Positions 51,400 through 60,810 of a stretch of 64,000 bases of DNA are shown piece after piece (the first letter of the stretch is position 1; each line of letters opens with the position of its first letter). The notes under the pieces are model-generated. The model did no database searches, was not told where the DNA came from, and worked only from the letters and a program-made list of their open reading frames with translations. The stretch covers positions 62,001 through 126,000 of the forward strand of contig NZ_LGDV01000001.1 in the NCBI RefSeq assembly GCF_001280015.1, given 5' to 3'. This DNA is from Streptomyces sp. MMG1121 (GTDB lineage: Bacteria; Actinomycetota; Actinomycetes; Streptomycetales; Streptomycetaceae). A program made the position numbers and the translations under genes.

Positions 51400-52725
51400 A
51401 TGTCGGTCCACCGGCTCAACGACGAGCAGCGCGGCGAGGAGATCCTCGCCGTCTTCGACACCGCCTTCGGCCGGCTCCTGGCCGCCGACCCGGCCGCCTT
51501 CCGGGTGAAGTTCCGGAAGATGGCGGCCTCGGCGTTCGCGTTCTACCGGGGCACGGCGGCCCTCTTCTACCACGACCTGGACGCGGAGAAGCGCGGCGGC
51601 CCCTTCCTGGACGACCGCACCTCGCGCGTGTGGATCCACGGCGACCTGCACGCGGAGAACTTCGGCACGTACATGGACTCCAACGGCCGCCTCGTCTTCA
51701 ACGTCAACGACTTCGACGAGGCCTACGTCGGCCCCTTCACCTGGGACCTGAAGCGCTTCGCGGCCTCGATCGCCCTCCTCGGGTACGCGAAGGCGCTCGG
51801 TGACGAACAGATCACCGGGCTGGTGGAGATCTACGCGGGCGCGTACCGCGAGCGCATCCACGCCCTGGCCACGGGCGCCAAGAGCGACGAGGTGCCGCCG
51901 TTCACGCTGGACACCGCGCAGGGTCCGCTGCTCGACGCGCTGCGTGACGCCCGCTCGCTGACCCGTTTCGGGCTGCTGGAGTCGATGACGGAGATCCGCG
52001 ACTTCGAGCGCCGCTTCGCGCCGGACGGCGGCTCCATCGAGCTGGACGCGGCGACCCGGTACAAGGTGCTGGCCGCCTTCGACGGCTATCTGGAGACCCT
52101 GCCGGACGCCTCGCTGGACCGGCCCGACTCCTACCGCGTGAAGGACGTCGTCGGCCGCCGGGGCATCGGCATAGGGTCCGCCGGTCTGCCGTCGTACAAC
52201 ATCCTCCTGGAGGGCCACAGCGACGCCCTGGAGAACGATGTGGTGATCTACGTCAAGCAGGCGCAGACCCCGGCCGTCTCCCGGCACATCACGGATCCGG
52301 CCATCGCGGGCTACTTCCAGCACGAGGGCCACCGCACGGTGATCTCCCAGCGCGCCCTGCAGGCCCACGCCGACCCGTGGCTGGGCTGGACCGAGCTGGA
52401 CGGCGCGGGCCAGCTGGTCGCCGAGGTCTCGCCGTACGCCGTCGACCTGGACTGGAGCGACATCGATGACCCGGAGGAGATCGCGCAGGTGGTCGCCGAC
52501 CTGGGCCGGGCGACGGCGGCGATGCACGCGGCGGCGGACGACCAGTCGGGGGAGTCCCTGGTGCCGTTCTCCACCGAGCGGGCCATCGACGCGGCGCTCG
52601 CGGCCGACGAGGAGGGCTTCGCGCCGCTCCTGGCGGACTTCGCGCACCGCTACGGCGCACGCGCGCGTGCCGACCACCAGATCTTCGTCGACCTGTTCCG
52701 CAACGGCCGGATTCCGGGGCTGTAA
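51400..52725 (+). CDS. DUF2252-family protein
   Basis: 441 residues. The family shares kinase-like motifs: FYRGTAALFYHDL, VWIHGDLHAENFGTYMDSNGRLVFNVNDFDEAYVGPFTWDLKRFAASIAL (His-Gly-Asp and Asp-Phe-Asp-Glu arranged as in aminoglycoside-phosphotransferase catalytic loops) and VVIYVKQAQTPAV. It may be a phosphotransferase but the substrate is unknown. AGGAGG 9 nt before ATG 51400 fixes the start. A possible promoter TTGAAG-18 bp-TACAGG lies just upstream. Divergent from dnaE. Confidence 0.88.
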   Translation: MSVHRLNDEQRGEEILAVFDTAFGRLLAADPAAFRVKFRKMAASAFAFYRGTAALFYHDLDAEKRGGPFLDDRTSRVWIHGDLHAENFGTYMDSNGRLVFNVNDFDEAYVGPFTWDLKRFAASIALLGYAKALGDEQITGLVEIYAGAYRERIHALATGAKSDEVPPFTLDTAQGPLLDALRDARSLTRFGLLESMTEIRDFERRFAPDGGSIELDAATRYKVLAAFDGYLETLPDASLDRPDSYRVKDVVGRRGIGIGSAGLPSYNILLEGHSDALENDVVIYVKQAQTPAVSRHITDPAIAGYFQHEGHRTVISQRALQAHADPWLGWTELDGAGQLVAEVSPYAVDLDWSDIDDPEEIAQVVADLGRATAAMHAAADDQSGESLVPFSTERAIDAALAADEEGFAPLLADFAHRYGARARADHQIFVDLFRNGRIPGL

Positions 52726-52793
52726 CCTTCGCGCACTCATAGGCACTCTTTAGGGGTCCCTTACCCGCCTACGTGACACACTCTTCTCTCGCT

Positions 52794-53483
52794 ATGGACA
52801 TATCCGGGACCCAGCTCAGAGCCGTGCGCGCGGCGCTGTTCACGGCCTTCGTCGTGACGCTCAGCACCGCGTCGCACGTGCTGCTGTCCCGGGCCCCGCT
52901 GCCGGTGGGAACGGTGCTGACGGTCTGCGCCGGGGTGTTCGCCGCCGCGTACGCGCTGGCGGGCCGCGAGCGCGGCTTCGGCCGGATCGCGGCCCTGCTG
53001 ATCCCGCTGGAGCTGGCGGCCGACACGGTGTTCACCACCGGCCAGCACGCCTGCTACGGCCGGGCGGGCGGCCCGGTCGCGGGCCCGCTGCGCGCCTTCG
53101 GCTTCGACGTGCTGTGCCAGGGCGGTGCCGTCGGCTCCCCGCTCGCCCAGGTGACCGGGGTGCACGGCCGCCCGGATGTGCTGCTCGCGCACGCCAGCCC
53201 GGCCGCCGCCTGGCTGCTGCTCGCCGCCCACGTCGGCGTGGGCCTGCTCGCCGCCGCCTGGCTGCGCCGGGGCGAGCGGGCGATGGTGCAGCTGCTGCGC
53301 GCGATCGCCGCCACCACCTTCCGGCCGCTGCTGCTCGCGGTGTCCTCGGTCGCCGCTCGGCTGACTCCGGTCCGCCGGCTGCCGCGCCCGGCCCCCCGCC
53401 GGGCCGTCGCCCGCGACCGGCTCCTCGCGCACTCCCTGGGACGGCGTGGACCGCCGTGCTCACCCGCCCTCGCAGCGGTCTGA
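52794..53483 (+). CDS. Hypothetical integral membrane protein
   Basis: 229 residues, at least three or four hydrophobic helices (AVRAALFTAFVVTLSTASHVLLS, VGTVLTVCAGVFAAAYALAG, IAALLIPLELAADTVFTTGQH, AAAWLLLAAHVGVGLLAAAWLRRGERA). Conserved-looking His and Cys between helices (TTGQHACYGR) hint at metal or heme handling, but no known motif. The C-terminal part is Arg/Pro-rich. Start uncertain: ATG 52794 or GTG 52773, neither with a ribosome site. It lies 91 nt before the DsbA-like gene. I do not recognise a family. Confidence 0.7.
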   Translation: MDISGTQLRAVRAALFTAFVVTLSTASHVLLSRAPLPVGTVLTVCAGVFAAAYALAGRERGFGRIAALLIPLELAADTVFTTGQHACYGRAGGPVAGPLRAFGFDVLCQGGAVGSPLAQVTGVHGRPDVLLAHASPAAAWLLLAAHVGVGLLAAAWLRRGERAMVQLLRAIAATTFRPLLLAVSSVAARLTPVRRLPRPAPRRAVARDRLLAHSLGRRGPPCSPALAAV

Positions 53484-53574
53484 ACGACCTCTGCGCGGTG
53501 GCAGCCGAGCACATCCAGTCCCCCACACGTATCCCGCGTACGACATGTGCGCGTCCCACATGGAGATCACCAAC

Positions 53575-54387
53575 ATGAGCAAGCGGAACAGCCAGTCGTC
53601 GAAGACGGCGGCCCGCGAGCGGCTGCGCGAGGAGCGCGAGCGGCAGGCCAAGCGCGCCAAGACCAGGCGCCAGATCATCGTGGCCGCCTCGGTCGTGGCC
53701 GTGCTGGCCGCGGCCGGCGGCATCGGCTACGCCGTCGTCCAGGCCAACAAGCCCACCGGGTGGGACGCCGCGAAGAGCAAGCCGCTCGTGAAGCCGGCCA
53801 ACACCACGGGCTCGGACGGCACGACCGTCGTCATCGGCAAGAGCACCGCCAAGAAGACCCTCACCGTCTACGAGGACCCGCGCTGCCCGATCTGCGCGCA
53901 GTTCGAGGAGACCGTCGGCTCGACGGTGAAGAAGGACATCGACGACGGCAAGATCAAGCTCCACTACGTCGGCGCCACCTTCCTCGACCAGAACCTGCCC
54001 GGCGTGGGCTCCAAGAACGCGCTCAGCGCCCTCGGCGCCGCGCTCAACGTCAGCCCCGAGGCGTTCCTCGAGTACAGGTCCGCGATGTACTCGACGAAGT
54101 GGCACCCCGACGAGCAGGACGACAAGTTCAAGGACGACTCCTATCTGCTCCAGATCGCCGACACGGTCCCGGCCCTGAAGGGCAACGCGGCCTTCCAGAA
54201 GGCGGTGAAGGACGGCACCTACGACCGGTGGGCGCTGGAGGAATCCAAGATCTTCAACAAGGACGGCATCCAGGGCACGCCGACCCTGAAGATGGACGGC
54301 AAGACGCTGACGGGCCCCGACGGCAAGAACCCGCCCATGAACGTGGCCGACTTCAACAAGGCGCTCGACGCAGCCATGAAGGGCTGA
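53575..54387 (+). CDS. Membrane-anchored DsbA-like thiol oxidoreductase (paralogue)
   Basis: 270 residues with the same design as the protein at 22063-22836: a long basic coiled-coil-like start (MSKRNSQSSKTAARERLREERERQAKRAKTRRQ), one membrane helix (IIVAASVVAVLAAAGGIGYAVVQ) and an outer DsbA/thioredoxin domain. The active site is C-P-I-C in LTVYEDPRCPICAQFEETVG and the cis-Pro region is GIQGTPTLKMDGK. Start at ATG 53575 with GGAG 9 nt upstream. Likely oxidises or isomerises secreted protein thiols. A strong hairpin follows. Confidence 0.88.
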   Translation: MSKRNSQSSKTAARERLREERERQAKRAKTRRQIIVAASVVAVLAAAGGIGYAVVQANKPTGWDAAKSKPLVKPANTTGSDGTTVVIGKSTAKKTLTVYEDPRCPICAQFEETVGSTVKKDIDDGKIKLHYVGATFLDQNLPGVGSKNALSALGAALNVSPEAFLEYRSAMYSTKWHPDEQDDKFKDDSYLLQIADTVPALKGNAAFQKAVKDGTYDRWALEESKIFNKDGIQGTPTLKMDGKTLTGPDGKNPPMNVADFNKALDAAMKG

Positions 54388-54415
54388 CGGCCCGGCGGAA
54401 TCCGGCGTTCACGTG

Positions 54416-54450
54416 AAGAGCGGGCGAACATTGGGAGTTCGCCCGCTCTT
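54416..54450. terminator. Hairpin between the DsbA-like gene and phoD
   Basis: Perfect 13-bp stem AAGAGCGGGCGAA (54416-54428) / TTCGCCCGCTCTT (54438-54450), 9-nt loop, ending in CTCTTGTGT. The 3' arm lies about 17 bp upstream of the phoD -10, so terminator and promoter abut or overlap. Confidence 0.75.
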
Positions 54451-54467
54451 GTGTGCGTACCGGTCAG

Positions 54468-54481
54468 TAACCTGAGCGCTC
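54468..54481 (+). promoter_or_regulatory. Candidate leaderless promoter of phoD
   Basis: TAACCT (54468-54473) with 8 nt to GTG 54482. No Shine-Dalgarno and no good -35, as expected for an activator-dependent promoter. GTTCGCC at 54437 recalls one PHO-box unit but a tandem array is not visible. Confidence 0.4.
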
Positions 54482-56155
54482 GTGACCAGTCGATACAGAT
54501 CTTTTTCGGCCTCCGAGCGCCTGAACTCCGTTTCCCCCCGCCGCCGTACGGTCGTCAAGGCCGCGGCGGCTTCCGCTGTGCTGGCCGCCGGTCCGCTCGC
54601 CGCCTCCCTGCCGGCGCGCGCCGCCGACCAGGCCCCCGCCTTCCTGCACGGGGTCGCCTCCGGCGACCCGTTGCCCGACGGCATCCTGCTGTGGACCCGG
54701 GTGACCCCCGTCCCGCAGGCGGTGCCGGGCTCCGGGCTCGGCCCGGACACCGAGGTGAACTGGGTCGTCGCCAAGGACAAGGCGTTCACGAGCGTCGTCT
54801 CCAAGGGGTCCACCACCGCGACCGCCGCCTCCGACCACACGGTGAAGGCCGACATCCGCGGCCTGGAGCCGGCGACCGACTACTGGTTCCGCTTCTCGGC
54901 CGGCGGCACCGACTCCCCGGTGGCCCGCACCCGCACCGCCCCGGCGGCGGACGCGGCCGTGGCCGGGCTGCGCTTCGGCGTGGTCACCTGTGCCAACTGG
55001 GAGGCCGGCTACTTCGCCTCCTACCGCCACCTCGCCGCCCGCAGCGACCTGGACGCGTGGCTGCACCTCGGCGACTACATCTACGAGTACAAGTCCGGCG
55101 AGTACGCGGCCCGCGGCAAGGTGGTCCGCCCGCACGCGCCCGCCAACGAGATAATCACGCTCGCCGACTACCGGACCCGGCACGGCAAGTACAAGACCGA
55201 CCCCGATCTCCAGGCTCTGCACCTGAAGGCACCGGTCGTCGCGATCTGGGACGACCACGAGTTCGCCGACAACGCCTGGTCGGGCGGCGCGGTCAACCAC
55301 ACCGAGGGCGCCGAGGGCACCTGGACCGCCCGCAAGGCGGCCGCCAAGCAGGCCTACTTCGAGTGGATGCCGGTCCGCCCCGCCATCGAGGGCACCACCT
55401 ACCGGCGGCTGCGCTTTGGCAAGCTCGCCGATCTGTCCCTGCTGGACCTGCGTTCCTTCCGCTCCCAGCAGGCGTCCGCGGGCAGCGGCTCGGTGGACGA
55501 CGCGAACCGGACGATCACCGGGCGCGCCCAGCTCGACTGGCTGAAGGCGGGTCTGAAGGCCTCCGACACCAAGTGGCGGCTGGTCGGCAACTCGGTCATG
55601 ATCGCCCCCTTCGTCATCGGCTCCCTCACCGCCGACCTGCTCAAGCCGCTCGCCAAGCTGCTCGACCTGCCGCAGGACGGCATAGGCGTCAACACCGACC
55701 AGTGGGACGGCTACACCCACGACCGCCGCGAACTCCTCGACCATCTGCGCTCGAACGCCATCGGCAACACCGTCTTCCTGACCGGTGACATCCACATGTC
55801 CTGGGCCAACGACGTGCCGGTGGACGCGGGCACCTACCCACTGTCGCCGTCGGCGGCCACCGAGTTCGTGATCACCTCGATGACCTCCGACAACCTCGAC
55901 GACATCGTCAAGGTCCCCGAGGGCGTGGTCTCCGCGGTCGCCGCGCCGCTCATCGAGGCCGCCAACCGGCACGTCCACTGGGTGGACACCGACCGGCACG
56001 GGTTCGGCGTGCTGGACATCACCAACGACCGGGCGCAGATGGACTACTACGTCCTGTCCGACCGCACCGACGCGAACGCGACCGCCCAGTGGGAGCGTTC
56101 GTACCGCACCCGCAGCGGCACCCAGAAAGTCGAGCGGACCTACGACCCCGTGTAG
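54482..56155 (+). CDS. phoD: Alkaline phosphatase/phosphodiesterase PhoD
   Basis: 557-residue secreted PhoD-family enzyme. The N terminus is a twin-arginine signal ([33 protein letters not shown]), so it is exported folded by Tat. An N-terminal Fn3-like domain ([23 protein letters not shown]... [11 protein letters not shown]) leads to the metallophosphatase domain: [47 protein letters not shown] and [10 protein letters not shown] carry the Fe3+/Ca2+ ligands. Probably PhoP-controlled in phosphate limitation, as known for S. coelicolor phoD; here only the promoter position supports that. GTG start, apparently leaderless. Confidence 0.94.
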   Translation: MTSRYRSFSASERLNSVSPRRRTVVKAAAASAVLAAGPLAASLPARAADQAPAFLHGVASGDPLPDGILLWTRVTPVPQAVPGSGLGPDTEVNWVVAKDKAFTSVVSKGSTTATAASDHTVKADIRGLEPATDYWFRFSAGGTDSPVARTRTAPAADAAVAGLRFGVVTCANWEAGYFASYRHLAARSDLDAWLHLGDYIYEYKSGEYAARGKVVRPHAPANEIITLADYRTRHGKYKTDPDLQALHLKAPVVAIWDDHEFADNAWSGGAVNHTEGAEGTWTARKAAAKQAYFEWMPVRPAIEGTTYRRLRFGKLADLSLLDLRSFRSQQASAGSGSVDDANRTITGRAQLDWLKAGLKASDTKWRLVGNSVMIAPFVIGSLTADLLKPLAKLLDLPQDGIGVNTDQWDGYTHDRRELLDHLRSNAIGNTVFLTGDIHMSWANDVPVDAGTYPLSPSAATEFVITSMTSDNLDDIVKVPEGVVSAVAAPLIEAANRHVHWVDTDRHGFGVLDITNDRAQMDYYVLSDRTDANATAQWERSYRTRSGTQKVERTYDPV

Positions 56156-56164
56156 GGCACAGGG

Positions 56165-56743
56165 CTACGCGTTCTCCAGGCCGTCGAGGAAGCCGAGCGC
56201 CACCCGCCAGGTGGACTCGGCGGCCTCGGCGTCGTGATCCGGCAGCCCGGGGTCGGTGTACAGGTGCCCGGCGCCCGCGTAGCGATAGACCTCCACGTCG
56301 GCGCCGGTCCGGCCCATCTGCAGATACCAGGCGCTCAGCCAGTCGTCCGTCTCGAACGGGTCCGGCTCGGCCACGTGCAGCTGCACCGGCAGCTCGTCCG
56401 CCTGCGCGTTCGGCGCGATGTCCGACGTGCCGTGCAGGAGCAGCAGTCCGCGCGCCTTGTCGTCGCCGAGGGCGAGGGTCTGGGCGATGGAGGCGCCGAG
56501 CGAGAACCCGGCATAGACCAGCCCCCGGTCGGAGTACGGCGCCGCCGCCAGCACGGCCCGCTTCAGCAGTTCGTCCTTGCCGATCTCCTCCTTGTACTGC
56601 ATGCCCTCCTCGACGGTGTCGAACGTGCGCCCCTCGAAGAGGTCCGGCGTCCACACCTCGTGGCCCGCCGCGCGCAGCCGGTCCGCGGCCTCGCGCACCG
56701 CGGGCCTCAGGCCGTAGGTCGAATGAAAGAGCATGATGTTCAT
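56165..56743 (-). CDS. Dienelactone-hydrolase-family alpha/beta hydrolase
   Basis: 192 residues. The alpha/beta hydrolase core is MNIMLFHSTYGLRPAVREAADRLRAAGHEVWTPDLFEGRTFDTVEEGM (DLH-like start). The nucleophile elbow reads GFSLGASIAQ, so Ser replaces the Cys found in true dienelactone hydrolases. D in VAEPDPFETDDW and H in RYAGAGHLYTDPGLPDHD complete a plausible triad. Likely a small carboxylesterase of unknown substrate. Start at ATG 56743, with a second ATG nine nt on. Convergent with phoD, 9 nt between stops. Confidence 0.87.
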   Translation of the reverse strand: MNIMLFHSTYGLRPAVREAADRLRAAGHEVWTPDLFEGRTFDTVEEGMQYKEEIGKDELLKRAVLAAAPYSDRGLVYAGFSLGASIAQTLALGDDKARGLLLLHGTSDIAPNAQADELPVQLHVAEPDPFETDDWLSAWYLQMGRTGADVEVYRYAGAGHLYTDPGLPDHDAEAAESTWRVALGFLDGLENA

Positions 56744-56810
56744 GAGGCCATGGTGCCAGCCGGTGCCGGTACGGCCGTGCCCGAGCCGCCGTACCCGGGC
56801 ACGCGCCACG

Positions 56811-57551
56811 TCAGTGGCCGCGTTCCGCGCCTCCGTTGACCTGCACGATCTGTGAGGTGACGTGTCCGGCGGCGGGCGAGGCCAGCCAGTGCAGGGTCGC
56901 CGCCACGTCGCCCGGTGTCCCGGCGCGACCGGTCGTCGTGTCGTCGATGAGCCGCGCCCGCCGGGCCTCGTCCATGGTGTCCCCGAAGAACTCCGTGTCC
57001 TCGACGTAGCCCGGTGCGACCACGTTCACGGTGATGCCCCGCGGACCCAGCTGCCGGGCCAGATCGTGCGCGTACGGGTGCAGCCCGGCCTTGGCCGCCG
57101 CGTAGGCGCCGGTGCCCGAACCGCGGTAGGCCGCGATGGACGAGACGAAGAGCACCCGGCCACCCGGCTCGGCGAGGCGGTTCTTCAACGCCTCGGTGAG
57201 GAGCGCGGCCGTCAGGGTGTTCTGTCTGAAGTTGACGGTCCAGTCGTGGGCCACCCGGTCCAGGGGGTCTTCGCTGCCGGACGGCGGCTCCAGATGCCCG
57301 GCGCCGCCCGCGCCGTGCACGAGAACGTCTACGGTGCCGAGTTCCTCGGCGACGAACCGGGCCACCGCACGGACCTGATCGGGCTCGGAGAGGTCCGCGG
57401 CACGGGTGAGCGCCCCCGGCACCCCCGCCTTCTCCAGCACCTGGGCCCGCCGCCCGAGCAGCAGCACCTGGTCGCCGTCCGCCGCGAAGGCCTGCGCGGC
57501 CGCCAGCCCGATGCCCGTACCACCACCACTGATCACGATGTTGCGCGTCAT
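56811..57551 (-). CDS. Short-chain dehydrogenase/reductase
   Basis: 246-residue SDR. Cofactor motif NIVISGGGTGIGLAAAQAFAADGDQVLLLGRR: the Arg pair at the end of beta-2 favours NADPH. NAG-equivalent is VHGAGGAGH, catalytic Ser in VSSIAAYRG and Y-x-x-x-K in GTGAYAAAKAGLHPYA. C-terminal PG motif VNVVAPGYVEDTEFF. Start ATG 57551 has no ribosome site but TACCTT 6 nt upstream. Substrate unknown. Confidence 0.93.
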   Translation of the reverse strand: MTRNIVISGGGTGIGLAAAQAFAADGDQVLLLGRRAQVLEKAGVPGALTRAADLSEPDQVRAVARFVAEELGTVDVLVHGAGGAGHLEPPSGSEDPLDRVAHDWTVNFRQNTLTAALLTEALKNRLAEPGGRVLFVSSIAAYRGSGTGAYAAAKAGLHPYAHDLARQLGPRGITVNVVAPGYVEDTEFFGDTMDEARRARLIDDTTTGRAGTPGDVAATLHWLASPAAGHVTSQIVQVNGGAERGH

Positions 57552-57563
57552 GATTCAAAGGTA
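57552..57563 (-). promoter_or_regulatory. Candidate leaderless promoter of the SDR gene
   Basis: Minus-strand TACCTT (57558-57563), 6 nt before ATG 57551; no Shine-Dalgarno. Confidence 0.4.
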
Positions 57564-57657
57564 GGTGCGGACCGCTGAGTGGCGTCGGAGTTTTCCACAG
57601 CCACCACACGTTTGTACGACTATCGCGTCGGCCCTGTGGGTAAGCGGCCGGGCCCGC

Positions 57658-59244
57658 TCACCGCAGGCTGCGCACGTCGAGATGGCGCAGCACCCGGTCC
57701 ACGATCTCCGGGTCCGCCCCCGGCTCGCTGCGCGCCGCCAGCACCTCGTGCCGGGCCGCGCTCATCATCTCGTTCTGGATGCGCCGCACGCGCCTGAGCC
57801 GTTTGGCCCGATGGTGCTGCGCCTCCCGCCGCTCCGCCTCGTCCATGTCCGGACTGATCCGGATGCCGATGTCGAAGGCGCGCCGCAGCATCTGCTCCGC
57901 CAGGTCCTCGGGCAGGTCCTCCACCTGCTCGATCTCCCGCAGCCGGCCCTTCGCCGCCTTCGCCGCGCGCACCGCCAGCTCCTTCTCGAACTGCTTCTCG
58001 CGCTCGGAGTCGGCCCGCACCCCGAGCCGTTTCACCAGCCACGGCAGGGTGAGCCCCTGGAGCACCAGCGTGACGACGATGACCCCGAAGGCGATGAAGA
58101 CGATCTCGTCCCGGTCGGGAAAGGGGGAGCCGTCGTCGGTCTTCAGCGGGACGGCCAGCGCCAGCGCCACCGAGGCCACCCCGCGCATCCCGGACCACCA
58201 CATCACGACGGTCTCCCGCCAGCTCACCGGGATCTCCTCGTCGTAGTCCCGCCGCGCGTGCAGTCGTTTGGTCAGCCAGGTCGCCGGCAGCAGCCACATC
58301 AGCCGCACGACGACGACCACGCCCACGACGGCCGCGGACCAGCCGAGCAGCTCGCCCCAGCGGCCCTGGGCCGTGCGGATGGCGTTGTGCAGCTCCAGGC
58401 CGATGAGCCCGAACGCCACGCCCGTGACGAGGGTGTCGATGATGTCCCAGAAGGTGTGTCCGGCCAGCCGGGTCATCACGTCGTCGGCGTCGGTGGCGTA
58501 CTCGGCGAGGAAGAGCGCCGTGGTGAGCACCGCGAGCACCCCGGAGCCGTGCAGCTTCTCCGCGAGGACGTAGGAGGCGTACGGCACCAGCAGGGTCATA
58601 CCGATCTGCAGGGTCGGATCGCCCAGCAGGTCCATCAGCTTGTTCGCGCCCCAGCCCAGCACCAGGCCGACGGCCACCGCGACGACCGCCGACAGCACCA
58701 GGTCGAGGCCGGCCCGCCAGGGCGAGAAGGTGCCGCTCACGACCGCGGCGATCGCCACGTGGTACAGCACGATGGCCGTGATGTCGTTGAAGAGCCCCTC
58801 GCCCTCCAGGATCGACACCAGGCGGCGCGGCAGCCCGAGCTGTCCGGCGACGCTGGTCGCGGCGACCGGGTCGGGCGGAGCGATCAGCGCGCCGAGGGCG
58901 ACGGCTGCGGCGATCGGCAGTCCGGGCACGATCGCGTTGGCGACGTACGCCACGCACACCGTCGTCACGAACACCAGGGCCACGGCCAGCAGGAAGATCG
59001 GCCGGATGTTGGCCGCGAACTGCCGCCAGGAGGTGCGGCGCACGGCGGCGTAGAGCAGCGGCGGCAGCAGCCCGGGCAGGATCAGCTCGGGCGGGATGTC
59101 CACATCGGGCACGAAGTCGGCCACCGCGAGGACCCCGCCGAACAGCGTCATCAGCACCGGCGCCGGCACCCCGAACCGGTCCCCCACCGGCACACTCACC
59201 AGGGCCCCGAGCAACAGCACGAACAGCAGGGCCAACTGATCCAC
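57658..59244 (-). CDS. Na+/H+ antiporter, CPA1 family
   Basis: 528-residue monovalent cation:proton antiporter with about 12 hydrophobic helices. Family motifs: the FGGVLAVADFVPDVDIPPELILPGLLPPLLYAAVRRTSW region, the unwound-helix motif APPDPVAATSVAGQLGLPRRLVSILEGEGLFNDITAIVLY (ion-binding N/D pair region), and RETVVMWWSGMRGVASVALALAVPL. A cytosolic helical C-terminal tail of about 110 charged residues follows. I choose GTG 59244 because GGAG lies 8 nt upstream; GTG 59253 lies over that GGAG. Role: sodium/pH homeostasis. Confidence 0.92.
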   Translation of the reverse strand: MDQLALLFVLLLGALVSVPVGDRFGVPAPVLMTLFGGVLAVADFVPDVDIPPELILPGLLPPLLYAAVRRTSWRQFAANIRPIFLLAVALVFVTTVCVAYVANAIVPGLPIAAAVALGALIAPPDPVAATSVAGQLGLPRRLVSILEGEGLFNDITAIVLYHVAIAAVVSGTFSPWRAGLDLVLSAVVAVAVGLVLGWGANKLMDLLGDPTLQIGMTLLVPYASYVLAEKLHGSGVLAVLTTALFLAEYATDADDVMTRLAGHTFWDIIDTLVTGVAFGLIGLELHNAIRTAQGRWGELLGWSAAVVGVVVVVRLMWLLPATWLTKRLHARRDYDEEIPVSWRETVVMWWSGMRGVASVALALAVPLKTDDGSPFPDRDEIVFIAFGVIVVTLVLQGLTLPWLVKRLGVRADSEREKQFEKELAVRAAKAAKGRLREIEQVEDLPEDLAEQMLRRAFDIGIRISPDMDEAERREAQHHRAKRLRRVRRIQNEMMSAARHEVLAARSEPGADPEIVDRVLRHLDVRSLR

Positions 59245-59320
59245 GGCCGGCACTCCGGGGGTCGACGATCACACGGCAGAACTCAAGCCTGCCATCCGCC
59301 CGCCGGGAGCGCGCGGCGCG

Positions 59321-59788
59321 CTACAGGGCCCTGCGCATCGCCCGGTGCGGCATTCCGGCGTCCAAGAACTGCGGCCCGTACGCCTCGTACCCCAGGCGCT
59401 CGTAGAAGCCCTTGGCATGGGTCTGCGCGTGCAGGTCCACCGCGGTCAGCCCGCGCGCGCGGGCCGCGTCCTCGATGGCCCGCACCAGGACCGCCCCGAC
59501 CCCGAGCCCGCGCGCGGCCCGGGAGACGGCGAGCCGCCCCAGGGAGCCCACGGACGCGTCCGCGCCGGTCTTCGCCGTGGCCGCCGCGCCGTGCAGCAGC
59601 CGCCCGGTGCCGAGCGGCACACCGTCCTCGCGGACCGCGAGCACGTGCACGGCGACCGCGTCGTAGGCGTCGTACTCGAGGTCCTCGGCGACGCCCTGCT
59701 CGACGACGAAGACCTCCTTGCGGACCGCGAAGCAGGCCTCGCGGTCGGCGAGGTCATCGGCGATACGGACGGTGTACGGCACGCTCAC
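59321..59788 (-). CDS. GNAT-family N-acetyltransferase
   Basis: 155-residue acetyl-CoA-dependent acetyltransferase. Acetyl-CoA loop [32 protein letters not shown] with the R-x-x-G-x-G/A pattern (RAARGLGVG); C-terminal ELaA-type end [37 protein letters not shown] terminus [32 protein letters not shown] resembles ElaA proteins. GTG start overlaps the rluD stop (GTGA). Substrate unknown. Confidence 0.9.
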   Translation of the reverse strand: MSVPYTVRIADDLADREACFAVRKEVFVVEQGVAEDLEYDAYDAVAVHVLAVREDGVPLGTGRLLHGAAATAKTGADASVGSLGRLAVSRAARGLGVGAVLVRAIEDAARARGLTAVDLHAQTHAKGFYERLGYEAYGPQFLDAGMPHRAMRRAL

Positions 59789-60729
59789 GCGTAGGTCTCC
59801 TCGCGGACCTGGTCGAGGGCCGTCTGCAGGTCCTCGGGGTACTCGCTCGCGAACTCCACCCACTGTCCGTCGGCGGGGTGCTCGAAGCCGAGCCGCACGG
59901 CGTGCAGCCACTGGCGGGTCAGTCGCAGCCGCTTGGCGAGGGTCGGGTCGGCGCCGTAGGTGAGGTCGCCGACGCAGGGGTGACGGTGGGCGGACATGTG
60001 CACGCGGATCTGGTGGGTGCGGCCGGTCTCCAGCTTGACGTCCAGCAGGGAGGCGGCGCGGAACGCCTCGATGAGGTCGTAGTGCGTCACGGAGGCCTTG
60101 CCGTCGGCCGTGACGGCCCACTTGTAGTCATGGTTCGGGTGGCGGCCGATCGGCGCGTCGATCGTGCCGCTCGTCGGATCCGGGTGGCCCTGGACCAGCG
60201 TGTGGTAGCGCTTGTCGACCGTGCGCTCCTTGAACTGGCGCTTGAGCGAGGTGTACGCCCGCTCGGACTTGGCGACCACCATCAGGCCCGAGGTGCCGAC
60301 GTCCAGACGGTGCACGATGCCCTGGCGCTCGGCGGCGCCGGAGGTGGAGATCCGGTAGCCGGCCGCGGCGAGGCCGCCGATGACGGTGGGGCCGCTCCAG
60401 CCCGGCGACGGGTGCGCGGCCACGCCGACCGGCTTGACGATCACGACCACGTCATCGTCGTCGTACACGATCTCCATGCCCTCGACGGGCTCGGCGACCA
60501 CCTGCACCGGCGCGGGCGCCTGCGGCATCTCGACCTCGAGCCAGGCGCCGCCGCGCACCCGTTCGGACTTGCCGACCACCGCGCCGTCGACCTGCACCTT
60601 GCCGGCCGCGGCCAGCTCGGCCGCCTTCGTGCGGGAGAAGCCGAACATGCGGGAGATGGCGGCGTCGACGCGCTCGCCCTCCAGGCCGTCGGGCACGGGC
60701 AGGGTGCGGATCTCGGGAATCGTGCTCAC
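59785..60729 (-). CDS. RluA/RluD-family 23S rRNA pseudouridine synthase
   Basis: 314 residues. The N-terminal S4 RNA-binding domain ([40 protein letters not shown], residues 19-60) precedes the catalytic domain. Catalytic Asp D143 is in the family motif [19 protein letters not shown]; also [24 protein letters not shown] and [26 protein letters not shown]. Most like RluD, which modifies helix 69 of 23S rRNA. Start at GTG 60729, 81 nt after lspA, a common actinobacterial lspA-rluD pair. Confidence 0.94.
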   Translation of the reverse strand: MSTIPEIRTLPVPDGLEGERVDAAISRMFGFSRTKAAELAAAGKVQVDGAVVGKSERVRGGAWLEVEMPQAPAPVQVVAEPVEGMEIVYDDDDVVVIVKPVGVAAHPSPGWSGPTVIGGLAAAGYRISTSGAAERQGIVHRLDVGTSGLMVVAKSERAYTSLKRQFKERTVDKRYHTLVQGHPDPTSGTIDAPIGRHPNHDYKWAVTADGKASVTHYDLIEAFRAASLLDVKLETGRTHQIRVHMSAHRHPCVGDLTYGADPTLAKRLRLTRQWLHAVRLGFEHPADGQWVEFASEYPEDLQTALDQVREETYA

Positions 60730-60810
60730 CCGTCGAGTATGCAGGACGGTCCGGACGCCCCCGACCGCGCCTGTGGATAACTCGGGCACCGGGAGCGGCG
60801 GGCCGCCGTG

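Noticed and set aside
54408..54460. A full PHO box upstream of phoD
   Set aside because: Only one GTTCGCC-like unit is visible; the 11-bp direct-repeat array of PhoP sites is not.
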